A stretch of DNA of 64,000 nt from Ophioceras dolichostomum (taxonomy: Eukaryota > Ascomycota > Sordariomycetes > Magnaporthales > Ophioceraceae). A program made the translations under genes and the position numbers. Position 1 is the first letter of the stretch, and the number at the start of each line of letters is the position of its first letter. Under the pieces are notes generated by a model. It saw nothing but the letters and a program-made list of their open reading frames with translations, had not been told where the DNA came from and did no database searches. Location: positions 61,569 to 125,568 of the forward strand of contig PYST01000080.1 in the NCBI GenBank assembly GCA_003049485.1, given 5' to 3'. Below, one piece after another: positions 1 through 12,078 of this stretch.

Positions 1-475
1 CCTTATATTGTACAGCGTGTGAGGAGAGAGGGAGTTGCATCGAGATCACCTACAGATAGGAGTAGAGAGACATAAGAAAGTTCACAGTAAAGAAAATTCG
101 AAATTTCCTAATCCAAACTACCTACAACCTGCATGGTACCTACCTAAGGGACGTACCCAGGAGGTTCCTAAGTGCCTATAGCCTCATGTCTCTAGGTCTA
201 ACCTCAACTTCACGCGAAGGAAGTCTTGTCCAGAACAGGCAAAGATCCAGGGGTATCTATATGCACCAAAATCCAATCCCGAAACGAGAGAAATAACAAA
301 GAATAAAAAGGAGACAGCGCCGAGGAAAGCTACCAGCTAGCACGGACTGGTCAGGAGCCGGGCTCACCACTTACACGAGCAGGAGCTGAACCCTAGCCCA
401 GCCGCTAGACTACCTCGTACCTTACCTAGGTACCCAAGGAACCTAGACAGGTAAGGTAGGCAGGCAGGTGGGTAG
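1..475. other. Intergenic, downstream of the ABC transporter
   Basis: No coding frame is visible. The stretch is the 3' flank of the transporter gene that ends at 476. It contains several CCTACC/TACCTAGGTA-type short palindromic words, including one at about 423-433, of a kind that recurs in other spacers of this window. Confidence 0.6.
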
Positions 476-1554
476 CTAGAACAGCAGCCTCCACCAAGGC
501 GTCTTCTTCCCTTCCTCCTCAGTGAGGTTATCCTTCACCACGTTCAAGAACACCCTCTCGAGCGTTGGGGGCGTCACGCTGTACTCCGACACGCCGATCT
601 CCTCCTTGGCCTCCTCGAGCGCCACGATCAACTTCCCGATCGTCGACGACAGCGGCGCCGCCGCAGGCGGTGTCGGTACGACAGTGATTTCGTCGTCGAC
701 GCCCTCCTTCTTCTCATCACCGCCGCTACCACCACTAACAGCCACCACCGTCATTGATGACGCGCCGGTGCTGGCGCCGGGGCTGGCGCTGGTGCTGTTC
801 TCACCATCACCAGCCGGGAAAGCAGCAGCGGCCGGGACCGTGAAGTCAGCCGGGACAGTAAACTTGACCTGTCCCCCCAGACTATCCCTCTCCATCACAG
901 CATTCTGCACCCCAAACCTACCCCTCACCCACTCCTCCACACCCCGCATCTCCTCCCCCGTCGACTCCGGCGCCGTCTTCAGCACAAGCTGCACATGGTA
1001 CCTCCCCCCGCCGTGCGTCTCGCGCAGCTGCTCCGTGGTGCCCAGTGCCAACATCCTGCCGCCCGACACGATCGCCGCCCTCGTCGCCAGCGCGTCCGCC
1101 TCCTCCATCGAGTGGGTGGTCAGCAGCAGCGAGCGTCCCGGAGCGGCCACCTCCGCGAGCGTCCTCCACATGATGCGCTTCGCGGCCGCGTCCATCGACG
1201 AGCTGGGCTCGTCGAGCACGAGCACGTCCGGGTTCCCCACAAGCGCGATGCCGAGCGACAGCTTTCGCTTGTTCCCGCCGGACAGCTTGGACGCCTTCTT
1301 GTCGTCCGCGTGTCGCTCCAGCCCTGTCCCGGCCAGGACGGTCGACACGTTGCGGGCGACGTCCCTCTCGGGCACGCCCTTGATGCGCGCGTAGAGGGCG
1401 AGGTGCTGGCGGGCGGTCAGGAGGTCCAGGGCGTCGAACTGTGGGCAGACGCCTAGCGAGCGCTTCGCGAGGTGCGGCTGCTTGTGCACGTCGACGCCAC
1501 GGAGGTAGATGGCGCCCGAGTCTGGGCGGAGGTCGCCGGTGATCATCTTGGTGA

Positions 1555-1587
<33 letters not shown>

Positions 1588-4500
1588 GCGCGAGGATCTC
1601 GCCCTCGCCTAAGCCGAGGGAGATGTCGTCTACCGCCTTCAGGGGGCCGAACGACTTGGTGACGTGTGCGAGGCGCAGAAGGTCGGTGCTGTCGTCGGTG
1701 CTGTCGACGCGCTCGACCTCTTCGACGATCGAGTCGGTTGGCTTGCGGCTGCTGCCCCTGCCGCTCTCCTCGTCTCCCGCGACGGGAGAAGGAGGAGGAG
1801 CAGTAGTGCCGGTATTTGGCAATCCACCACCACCCCTAAGCCTAAGGGAGAGAGGGCGGAGAACGTGATGTCTGAAGAAGGCGCTCAGCGTAGCGAAGCT
1901 GTTGCCGGACTCGAGTTCCACGAGGAGCACACCCAGCAGGACGAACTGGATGGCCAGCAGCAGGATGGGCCCCCCGAAGCCGTAGATGTGGCTTGGGTAC
2001 GGCACGGACGCGTCGTCGCGGCATCTCATGCGGTAGGTGTTCAGGGAAACCATGAGGCCCTTCATGAGGTTGACGACGGGGAGAAAGAACCCCAGGCCCC
2101 ATGAGATGCCGTCTGCCGCCTTCAGGATCTCATCCAGTTCCAGGGATTCGCCTACGATCTGTTGACGGGTGGGTTTAATTAGTGTCTGTCAGATCCCATC
2201 AAGGGCTTTTTTCTACTTTGGAGTGGGTAGTAGGCAGGAGATGGAAGGTAGGTACAGGACCCTGCTTACCGTAAACGCAAACACCGCGGCTCCGTACTGG
2301 ATGATCAGCACCAAGAGCGCCCACATGAACGCCGCGAGCTGTGAGCGCGGGACACGCGAGACCAGGTAGCTGATCAAGAGCGCATCCATACCGTAGAGTA
2401 CGGCCAAGAGGAAGATGTGGGGCGGCGACCAGAACATGCCCGGGAACTGGAGGGCGATGGTGACTGTGAGGGAGGCGGACGCCAGGGCCACGATGGGCAC
2501 GTCGGCCAGGAAGTGCGACAGCCACAGCGGGAGGGGCCGGACGCCGTTGGCGAGCTCCAGGGCGCGGATGTTGTTCACCTTCTCGAAAGCCGGGTAGAGG
2601 GTGAAGAAGGCGGTGTAGAGCGTCAGGATCAGGGCCGTGTACTGTTTCCGGTCGGGTTGTTCGTTAGTAGGTAGGCTTGGCTTGGATATATGCGCTAAAT
2701 GATGGGAGTTGGAGGTGATGGAAAGGGGCGATTGGGGAATTGAGAGGGGAGAAACTCACTGTGACCCATTGGAAACTCTCAGCCCCATCGCTTCCTCTCT
2801 GTTATTTAGACGTCAGTGATTAGTTGACATCTTCCCCTATGAAGGATTGCGGGAAGCTGGAAGTAACGGGGAGAAGGGAAGAGCGAAGGAGCCAGACTCA
2901 CATCGAAATATGTGTGCTGCAGAGACCCAACGTTGGTAGAGATGGACACTCCGCTCACCGCGGCAGTCCACAGCCCGACCAGCCCCATAGCCTTGAGGCC
3001 GTACCGGTCGAGGGGATATGCGATCAGAGCAGCAGACACGTTCCGTCCCTGGCGAGTGAGCTCCTGAACGAACAGACCCCCCAGCTGCGTTCTCTCTTTA
3101 TCGTCGCGAATAGACGCGTAGAATTTCTCCTCGGACTCGACGGCAATAAACGCCGCCCTGTCCTCCGGGTACTTGACGTAGGGAGTGAGGGAGGAGTCCT
3201 TGCGGCGCAGGATGTCTTCGATCGTCGCGTTGAGCACAGCAGGGCCGTAGGTGAGTTTCTGGCCGTCGTCGCTGACTTTCCGGGCGTATCTGTTGTTGGA
3301 CGACCACGGCATCAGAGCCGTGGAGGGTACGTACTCGATCGAGGCGTTGATGGCGACATCGCTCCGCGCCGTGGCCGGGTCGCAGACCGCCGGCTGGTAG
3401 ACCCAGGGGTCTTCCGAGTCGCGGGATTGGTCCAGCTGGCCCTTCAGCGTCAAGGGCAGGAGCACCGCGACGAGCAGCGCCAGGACTGGCGGGTGCCAGA
3501 ATCGTCGCAGGATGTCGAGCCTCTTGCGGAAGAGGACGCGAGTCTGCTTGAAGGCAGAGATGGGCTGACTGGAAGAGAGCCCTGTCGCGGCGGCAGCTGG
3601 GTGTTGTTGCTGCCGTTGCTGCCCGTCATTCGACATCAGCGATAGCTGAGACGTCGCATCCACGCATTCACCGAGCTCTGCGCGCAGGGTCTCGTCGGCC
3701 TCCGTGTTACGCCGCAGGAAGACACTTTCGAGCGTGGGGCCCGCCATCCCGACTCCAATCTGTCCGTCCTCCTCAAGCTTAGCGATGACAGCCGGGGCCG
3801 CCTTTGAGTCTGCCACACGGTAAAACACACGGTCTTGGTGCAGGCTCCTGCTCACACCGTCAATATCCAGCAACTTCTCAGCCCCTCCCGCGCCCTGAGG
3901 CTTCGGCACGTGCACGATGTAGCCGTGGCCAAACCGGTTCTTGAGCTCCGCGGCAGACCCTTGGCAAATGACCTTGCCCTTAGAGACCAGTACGATCTGG
4001 TCGGCCAGTGTCTCCCCTTCGTCCAGGAAGTGTGTGGTGAAGACCATGGTTCGCTTCGACCGCTCGGCTAGGATGATGTCCCAGATGGCCCGACGCGAGA
4101 CGGGGTCCAGGCCAGTCGTGACCTCGTCCATCAGGCATACCTTGCTGTCCCCGGCCAACATGCAGGCAAGCTGCAGTTTCCGCTTTTGCCCCCCGCTCAG
4201 GTTCCGGGACAGACTTTTCGCCTTGGAATTTAGATCGCAGCGCTCGATTAGGCTCGAGTGGTCTTCAGCGTCTTCACGGTCCTGCTTGATCTGGCTCCAT
4301 AACTCGACGTGCTCTTCCACGGTGAGGTCGGGGAACAACACGTTCCGTTGAGGGCAGACTCCTATCGAATGAGCTCGTTGTCAGCACAGAGGGAATGAAT
4401 AATATTGTTCAGGGTTGTTCAGGGGGCTCTTAGGTCGGGGCGAATGTTGAGCCAAGTAGAGGAGAGCCACCCACCGAGCTGGGCGGCTTCAGCATTGATC

Positions 4501-6408
4501 CTGACGTCTCCGGCCGTGGACGACTGCATACCGGCGATGACATCAAACGTCGTGGTCTTTCCGGAGCCGTTGACGCCCAGCAGACAGAGGATCTGCTGCT
4601 TCCGTGTAACCAGGTCCAGTCCGTCGACGGCCACCACCGGCTTGCCTCTGCCACCCCAGGCGCAACAGAAGATCCGCCTCACACAGGATGGCCCGTAGGC
4701 CTTGCGCAGACCCGAGCTCGTAATGGCAACAGACGAATTCTCGTCGGGAACAAACTCCCTCCTCTTGAAGCTTATCCGGTGCAAAAACCACTCGGCGGCG
4801 ACAGCCAGGATAGGGAACAGAACGATCTGTGCGGCCAGAAATGCCCAGCAGGTCCGGATAATGACGCTAGCCGGCATGTACGGGTTGAGCATAGGGCTGA
4901 ACTCTATCCCCAGGGGTGAGTGCCTCCACGGCTGGACGACAAAGCTGGTCTTCACGAATCGCAGCATCATGGCCATGACGACCATATAGTTAGAGCTTGG
5001 GGAGAAGAATGCTAGAGTGGCGAGGGTGCTGCTTTGCCTCATGGTGCTCTCATTATAGAAGGTCATCGTAAAGGCTCCGATAGCTAGCGTGATGGCCGCG
5101 ATCACGATGGCAGATATTCGGGGACTCTTGAAGAAGGTCGACCACAGCACGGTCCAGTTTATGACCGCCATGCCGTTCAGCAGGAACCATAGCACGGGAT
5201 ATTCCCTCTCCACGGGACGCACGAAGATGTAAGTCGAGTACACTGGATGGATTTCCACGGAAATGAGGTACGACAACGGAGGAGTCAGCCTATCAATGAA
5301 AGAGATCTCTCTCATCGACTGTTGGGGTGAGGGCGAGCAGAGGTACTTACATTTGCCACCGACGATAAAGAAGGGGAAGTACAGAAGGTTGAAGGAGATG
5401 ACGTGGCTGGCCACTCTGACGGCGGGACCAGCACCCATCACGTCCAACAGCTGTGAGAGCCCGGCCTTCCTCTCGGTTGTGATCGTGCTGGCGACATGGT
5501 AGATCGGGATCACGAGCGGTAAGAACAGGAAGAAGTCCATAGCGTACGTCAGGGCAGTTGCCCATTCCGCCCTCCTTTGTTTGATGTTTTCCTCTGGCGT
5601 GTCGATCGTATACTTCACCGTCTCGAGGCTGAACGTTGTGTTCGTGATGGCAGAGTTGACCGCCACCTGCAATGGCAGGTTGATCCTGTCGTCGGGAAGA
5701 TCGTTGGAGTTGACGTCGAATCTGACCCGAATGGAGCGCGCAGGGTCGATCCGGACGGTGTATTTCCACTTTCCTTGGCCGCCCACAGTCGACGGTGCTA
5801 AAGAGGAAGGACGGTAAGGTTAGCAACTGTCTCCGTATGGTTCACTACAGCGTACGATACTCAAGGCTCGATACTATAGAGCGAATTTAGCCACAAGTCA
5901 CAAGCCGCCTCAGACTCAGTAGTCCAAGAGACAAGAAAAGCGCCATACAATCTTCGAAGACCACAGCGGCCAGACAGTTGGAAACACCCCGGAAGTTGGC
6001 CACGCAGTGCGAAGCAAGCCCCGACGGGTGATCCAGGTACACCACTCTATCCTTCAGGGGGCCCAGCGACTCTGTGATCCGGCGAATAGCCAGGTCGACG
6101 TCTAGGCCCATGGACGAGTTTGACACGAATACCAGGTCGCCGGTCCCATTCACTAGGCTCTCAGCGAGGGTCTTGACAAGGGAGGGGCTGCTAATCCCAT
6201 ACCCATTGCTGGGGCTGGTCAAATTATTCAGGTTCAGCAACACGGCCGTCAGGGTGATCGGGAGGACGATGGCGCAGATGAAGGTCGAGAACCACTGGCG
6301 GCACACGAGGTGAACGAAGTTCTTCTTCACCAGCGCTTTGGTCTGCCTCAAGGGCTTGGGCCACCGGTATCGGTGGTCGGGCAGACGCTGGCGGCCAAGG
6401 ACCGGCAT
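476..6408 (-). CDS. Full-length ABC transporter, subfamily A (TMD1-NBD1-TMD2-NBD2)
   Basis: This is a membrane ATP-driven transporter of the ABCA class, which in animals usually moves lipids; the substrate here is unknown. Exons are 6408-5949, 5797-5351, 5242-4475, 4361-2902, 2798-2760, 2641-2270 and 2158-476. All junctions keep phase and give about 1742 residues. The first membrane helix lies near residue 35. NBD1 has Walker A LLGVNGSGKTT (about 523-533), signature LSGGQKRK (about 610) and Walker B LMDEVTTGLDP (about 632), where Val stands in place of the usual Pro. TMD2 includes the helices in the 2270-2641 exon. NBD2 has LLGPNGAGKTT (about 1376), LSGGNKRK (about 1476) and VLVLDEP (about 1495), followed by an acidic, Ser-rich insertion and an ERVFLNVV segment typical of ABCA C-termini. 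The 39-nt exon at 2760-2798 is the least certain part. The start ATG at 6408 lies just before the first helix. Confidence 0.9.
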
Positions 6409-9400
6409 GTCTGGCTTTCTGTCTGAGGTGGTTTCCTGTTCGGTTTGGTGGCTCAGTTCTCAGTGGGCACGACTGGGTGGGCGTGTATAAAGGAAACGTG
6501 TATGAACACTGTTGGGGATGGCCAAGCAGCAGATATATCGTTGTATGACGGGCCGGCTGCCAGGAGGCTTCGGGTCGTCTCCAAAGCTCTCTTTCGCATG
6601 AGAGTCCATGTTGTGGCACCGAGGGTTGGAAGCCCTGGTACCGATCAACTCTATTCTCCAAGATGATGAGAAGACGCTCCGCTCGCTCCGTATATGCAAG
6701 GTGCTTCCAGCCACTTGCGCACAGTTGGTCGCCTTTGACGGGTCCTGGTCCGGCTCAATGAACCTACCTCAATGAACCTACCAAAGAGCCGGATTCCATT
6801 TTGGAGAATTCTCTGTCCTGCAAGATGCCACGGAATGATCAAGAAGAGTTTAAACACCATCATCTCAGACATGACAGGCATTTAAGGCTAGGAACTCATC
6901 ACTTCATGAGCCCACGATAGCCGAGAAACGACACCTGGTCAATTCATGGCGAGGCTGGGAGAACTCAAGAGCAACAAGATGATTAAGCAAGACCTCTTCC
7001 CACGGTCTAGATCTTCATATGCAAGGTACTAAAGTTACAGGGGAGACTCCCTGCGGTGCCTGGTTGAACAAAAACTATGATGGACGAGGCTGAATGGACC
7101 TCAACGGGGTCGACAAACTCAATTCGAAGCACGCCAGCGCAAGGAGTATCCATAGGCTGAGAGCTAATCCCAGGTGCTGCGATCATTTCGAGCCTTTCTG
7201 CAACATCGTCATCGCACGGCCTTCTGCATGGGAAGTACTTGAACCTTCTCATCGGACTTTTGAGAACCAGGTAGGGAGGTGGCTTCAACTGCCTTTTCGC
7301 CTACCCACATATTCTTCTCCCTAGGTGTGTATGTTTTCGATAGCCACTCGGCTTCTCCCAAAATACAAAAGGAACGCTGTAGGATTCTTCAAGCACAAAG
7401 TCGTCAGCAGAGTGAGTTGGAAGGACAGCACATCGGGCTTCCAGAGAGACGGAGAACCCAACCCATCCTAACGATACCTACATCATAGGTACGGTGCCAG
7501 AAAGGTAGAACAACGCATTGAAGAAGCGAGACTCTAGGACCATCTGTGGGGGGAAAGAAAGGATATAAAGATACATTCCGTAGGCAGTTGAGGTGGTAGG
7601 TGCCATGCAAGAGCCTCGATTCTAGGCCTTCGCCTCCACTCGGAGACCGGGAGTACATCTAACCATCAAAGAGCTGCCTAGATCGCAGGAGAGCAGATGG
7701 GTGCTGCTCAATGACATGACTTATTGATGGCGTGATGATGTGGTTTGATGATGGATGGAAATTGGTTGATGAACGCAGTCGTCAATGTCTGGTGTCGTCT
7801 CATTCCAACGAATTCCTCTCAGCGAGGCTGTGACGTCTCCAGGGAGATCCCCATCATCTATCACCACGTGACTTTCCCTTTCCGGCAGGGACGGGAGCGA
7901 CCGGCTTCAAGAAGGCCTTGGTTGTCCTCTCGAATAGGTATGCTGGATTCATTATTCCATGGCTTAACCGTGGTAAGTCTCATGCACTGGGCCTCTCCTA
8001 TATGCGCATGATCCTTTGGGCTCATTTTGAGCTCATAGGCGAGGGGGAGAAGGGAGGGTTGTACCTTCCAACACCAGCGTAGTCTATTTGCTCAAGTCAT
8101 TCATCCCATTTTTGACTCTGCCGCCGCCACATGGCATGTCAGGGAGGAACATCTCGATCTGCTATGCACCTGCAGTTTACGTGTCGATTGGTGTCGGTGA
8201 GAGACGACCCGAGAGGGAAAGCAGTTCCCTGGCCTGGGTGAAACATATCCCCTCCCTTCCAGTCTAGCCCAGCCGACGTAGCCATGAGTGTGATGTTTTC
8301 GTCTGGCACTTTTGGTACCTTGGGTACGTGCACGTATACTATGCGATTATGCTATGAAGGTACCTTGCGGCGGTGAGATGGAGGCCTCGGGATGGAGGGG
8401 CAAAGCGCGTCACGCCCGTCACCGGAACCGTCACCTGAGGCATGCTGCGTTTATTGTCCTGTTTCCGTGTCTGAGCCCTGCGTCTCGGGCCTGGCTTGAA
8501 GCCAGGCGACCAGGACGCCCAGCGGCTAATACTCAATTCAATGTATCGGTCGCCCCTCGTACAACACACAAGAGAATAGAAACAATGGATCTGAAAAGGG
8601 AGATTAACGACTTTTTGATTCTCTCGTCAGCAAATAATCTCTCTTAGGCAGGCATTTTGCCTTGTGCCACAGGCTCATCCCGCAATCCGGCAGGCCACAT
8701 GCATCCCAGCTGTGTTGCAAGTAAAAGGGGGAAAGAAACCATTTAATGTACGCAGGAGGAGCCAAAATAGGGGGCGCCCCGCGTTCACGATTCGACCGCT
8801 AGAAGTTCGGGGGAAAGAACAGGGATCTGTGCAGTCTGATGTGTGACGGGCTTCTCCTCCTCTGAGAGGCGGCTGTCACTTTCAGCACTTCAGGTCGGCT
8901 TGCTTGGAACCATTTGGCTGGTTTTGGCAGTGGTTTTGGCTGGCGAGCTTGCACTAACTGGACCCGCACCTGGGATTCACCTTCGCTGCACGCAATGCTC
9001 ATTGGTGGGTCCCCACCACCCACCCCATCGGTTAAAGGGTCGCTTCTCTTAAACCTCCAAATCATCGCTTGCGGACTTTGGGGTTGAGACTTTGGGACTT
9101 GGGAATTGGTTCGTCTTCGTCTTCCGAGACCATCGTCGCCAGTTGAGACCATAGTTCGTCAGGAGCAAACTTGAGAGGAACCTGGCTGTCTCTTCCATTT
9201 CTTTGCACCTTGGTAACGAAGCCGGAGGGAAGAATACCGAGACTTACACCCCAGGCTGTCTTCCATTTCGGAAAACCACAGCTCCTCAGTACACAACGTT
9301 CAGCGTCCATCCGATCGATCAGCGCCTCAGCTCTACTCCTTGTCCGAGTCGATCTTCGCTTCTCCCGCGCACCTGTTTCTTCCTTCCTACGTTCCATTTC

Positions 9401-10150
9401 CTTCCCTTCTTCTTGCTGTCCTCCCGCATCCCCAGCCACCTCACAACAGGACCTGGGCCTCTTGTGCGACAATCAGGAGCCTTTTCGAATATTGTCGTTG
9501 CAGTTGCAGTTTGTCGCCTCCCGCCGCTCGCCTGCCGTACGCCGCCCGGTTCCGGTGGATGCCAACCGCTTCCTCTCACTGGGATCACAACGGCCGACCA
9601 ACATTTCCTTTCTCTATTTGCAACGAACACTTGGCATAGGAAGCCTTTCCTTTTCCCCTTCGACTTTTAGAGCAGCAAGTCTGCTCCTGTCCGATCGTTA
9701 CTGCATCGCTGTCCCGTGTTTCCTTCGCCCGCCCTCCGTCGCCCCCTCCTTCCTCGCCTTCTCGCCTCCTCCCTTTCTTGGCCCGCTTCGCTCCACGACG
9801 GTGATTGAACGGCTAAATCTCCCTCCCCGGCTTCCCGCCTACCGAGGCCTTCCAAAACCAAAACAAACACTTTCCGAACTCGATCGAGTGGCGAGTAGCT
9901 TGAATCATAGTAAAGCAAGCGGTCTCTAATTCAACTTGTCCTCCGCTACGACGGTCTCCCCAGCATCGTCTCGTATCGCAATTCCCTCGGCGATTCACGC
10001 TCTCGCCTCTCCGACGTCTCAACTTCCCTTCGTCCACCGCCGCTCCATGCATCCTTCGTCGAGGTGACCATTGTTGGGATCCCCCTCCTATAGCCGGAGA
10101 CTAAGCCGGAGAGCGCACTACCGTCTAGCTGTCTACCAGCCACCGCCACC
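6409..10150. other. Intergenic spacer and pyrimidine-rich leader
   Basis: About 3.7 kb without a credible gene. The left part is the promoter side of the ABC transporter. From about 9290 to 10150 the plus strand becomes strongly C/T-rich, as expected for the promoter and 5' leader of the gene starting at 10151. A 252-codon open frame at 9171-9929 contains no ATG and looks like a by-product of the stop-poor C/T-rich sequence. Confidence 0.6.
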
Positions 10151-11119
10151 ATGGAGCCTGTCCCCGAGACCGAGCGCATGGAGGAGTTCAAGTCCTCTCC
10201 TCTGCCGAGTCTGCGACTCCAAGGTCTTTCGGACCTCGAGCGCAAGCCGCCTGCTATTGGACGTCGATCGACCGACCCAGCCCCTGCTTCGCCCAGCTCG
10301 CCTGGCTGGACCACGCCGGCCAATCTCCCATATCGACCCAGGACTACATCACCTCTCAGTGGTTCCCATATGCGATCCAGGTCGACGGCGAGTCTCGCTC
10401 CTCCGATGATTCGCACCCAGTCGCTGCCAGGCGTCAACGGCGCGGGCCACATACTGTACTCTCCGCAAGCGCGGTCTCAGAGTCCATCACGGTCCCCAAG
10501 CAGGTCACAACAACGGATACCTCGAAAGCCAGTCGATGAGGCCTTCCCCACATCGCCAACCCGCGTCTCAGTCCATGACCCAGAACGGAGGCTTCTGGAG
10601 CGAAACAGCTCTCCAAATCTTACCGTGAGCTCGTCAGGCACACTCGCCCGGGTTCGGAGGCCATCATCCCCTCTAAGGCACCTCAGCGCTCCAGGAGGAT
10701 CTGCCAGTGGTAGTGTTGGCCCTCCTACGACGCCATCGTCCTCGGTGACGTCGTCCCCATCGTACAGGCCATACGACTCGCTGTCTAGCTACACGTTCGC
10801 CTCCTCGATGCCGTCGTCCTCGGTTCCATCCACCCCGACGTCGGCCAGGTCGCGGAGCCCCAGCATCTCCAGCCTCGAGACGATTCCGGACTCCCCTGAC
10901 GCCGAGGAGGCGGCACTTGAGGCGGAGAGGATCGCACAGCTCAAGGCTGCCGCCGACGCCGCCGACGGAGGCGAGTCCAAGGGACGAAGCAGCTTGGACG
11001 TGCCCACGCGAGGTCGGACCCTCGGAGGATTCGGCTCGAGAGACAAGCGCAAGCGGTGGAGTGTCTGCGGCGCCGAACGGCGGGGCGATCTTGACCTGGA
11101 GACGATCTGGGAGGACTAG
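10151..11119 (+). CDS. Ser/Pro-rich protein of unknown function, 322 aa
   Basis: A single-exon gene. Its start has a very good context (CACCGCCACCATGG), and a long C/T-rich leader precedes it. The protein is low in hydrophobic residues and rich in Ser, Pro, Arg and Thr, with many SP and RS/RSRS-like spots, so it is probably largely disordered and a candidate phosphoprotein. No membrane segment or signal peptide is visible. Residues about 250-275 form an Ala/Glu-rich helix-prone stretch. The last 30 residues (GSRDKRKRWSVCGAERRGDL, ending in an acidic DLETIWED tail) look like the conserved part. I do not recognise the family and assign no role. The consistent frame, start context and C-terminal block support it being a real gene. 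Confidence 0.75.
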   Translation: MEPVPETERMEEFKSSPLPSLRLQGLSDLERKPPAIGRRSTDPAPASPSSPGWTTPANLPYRPRTTSPLSGSHMRSRSTASLAPPMIRTQSLPGVNGAGHILYSPQARSQSPSRSPSRSQQRIPRKPVDEAFPTSPTRVSVHDPERRLLERNSSPNLTVSSSGTLARVRRPSSPLRHLSAPGGSASGSVGPPTTPSSSVTSSPSYRPYDSLSSYTFASSMPSSSVPSTPTSARSRSPSISSLETIPDSPDAEEAALEAERIAQLKAAADAADGGESKGRSSLDVPTRGRTLGGFGSRDKRKRWSVCGAERRGDLDLETIWED

Positions 11120-12078
11120 ACCAGTATCCACCAACTTCGTCCTTCGGATGCCTCCTCTCTGGATTCTCAGCGAGCGAACAGGCTGCCTTCCAAGACCGGA
11201 AGAGCTGTGCGAGGGTCTTCGATGGAACGAACCGATTGAAGGGCAACAATGCAGGCTCATTATCGAATCGATCGGCGTGGAACTTCCCGGCCATCATCAA
11301 TCATCATTAACATCATCTCACTATTTCTCTCTCATTACACACAAACATTGGCATCTGATTAAGCGGCGGAATATGCGGCGTTCAGTGGGCCTCTTCTGAT
11401 ACCCTTTTGGCATCTGCATTCTATCAAGGGGCAATGGTTTTGATTTTGATTTTTCTTCTTCATGGCATTGTATTAAATCGATCATTCTTGCGCATTGTTT
11501 TACCTTTTTTTTCTCTCCTTATTTCCCCTCACCCTCTTTGGCGCTCGATCAATTTTCTACTGGCGTTCCGGTTGGTTGCACTTGCGTGAAGGGCAAAGTC
11601 GGCGGCTTTCTGAGATCGAAAACTATTTGATTTTTTACTCTAGAGGGAGAGAGAGGTTCGACAGCATCGTCATCTCCCTAGTTTTTTCACACATCAGTCG
11701 ATAGTTTGCGTCCTTCGCTGAAGATTAAGGATCTGCGAATCCCTTCAGACTTGGCCTGTACAATGCATCATCCCTTTATATTGAACCTCAAGAATCAATC
11801 ATCAACTTAGTGCCAACCAGGTATCCCTCATACCAGTTGAGCTGTCAATGAACTTACTCTCTATAAAGACCGTCATGATCGTCTGCTGTCTATTCTGCTC
11901 GGAAAGTCGGTATCGCTCTCACCATTGCCCAAGCAAGAGGCGCTCGTTCCCCTCGCAGACACACACTCCTTTAGTATCCTTTTGCTGCACTACTGTCTTT
12001 GCTGACAGAGTCTTCCGTTTTTTTCCAACCGACCTTTGTCCATCGTTCAACAAGCCCTGCGAAGCAGTGCAGTCAGAG
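11120..12078. other. Intergenic, 3' flank and promoter
   Basis: No gene is seen. The first part is A/T-rich and is probably the 3' UTR of the Ser/Pro-rich gene. The second part leads to the secreted-protein gene. A frame in phase with that gene is open upstream from 11848, so a longer N-terminus cannot be fully excluded, but it would bury the signal peptide. Confidence 0.5.

Noticed and set aside
522..1394. 290-codon plus-strand frame
   Set aside because: Antisense to the ABC transporter NBD2 exon, which has clear motifs.
9171..9929. 252-codon open frame upstream of the Ser/Pro-rich gene
   Set aside because: No ATG start, low-complexity composition, overlapping frames equally open.
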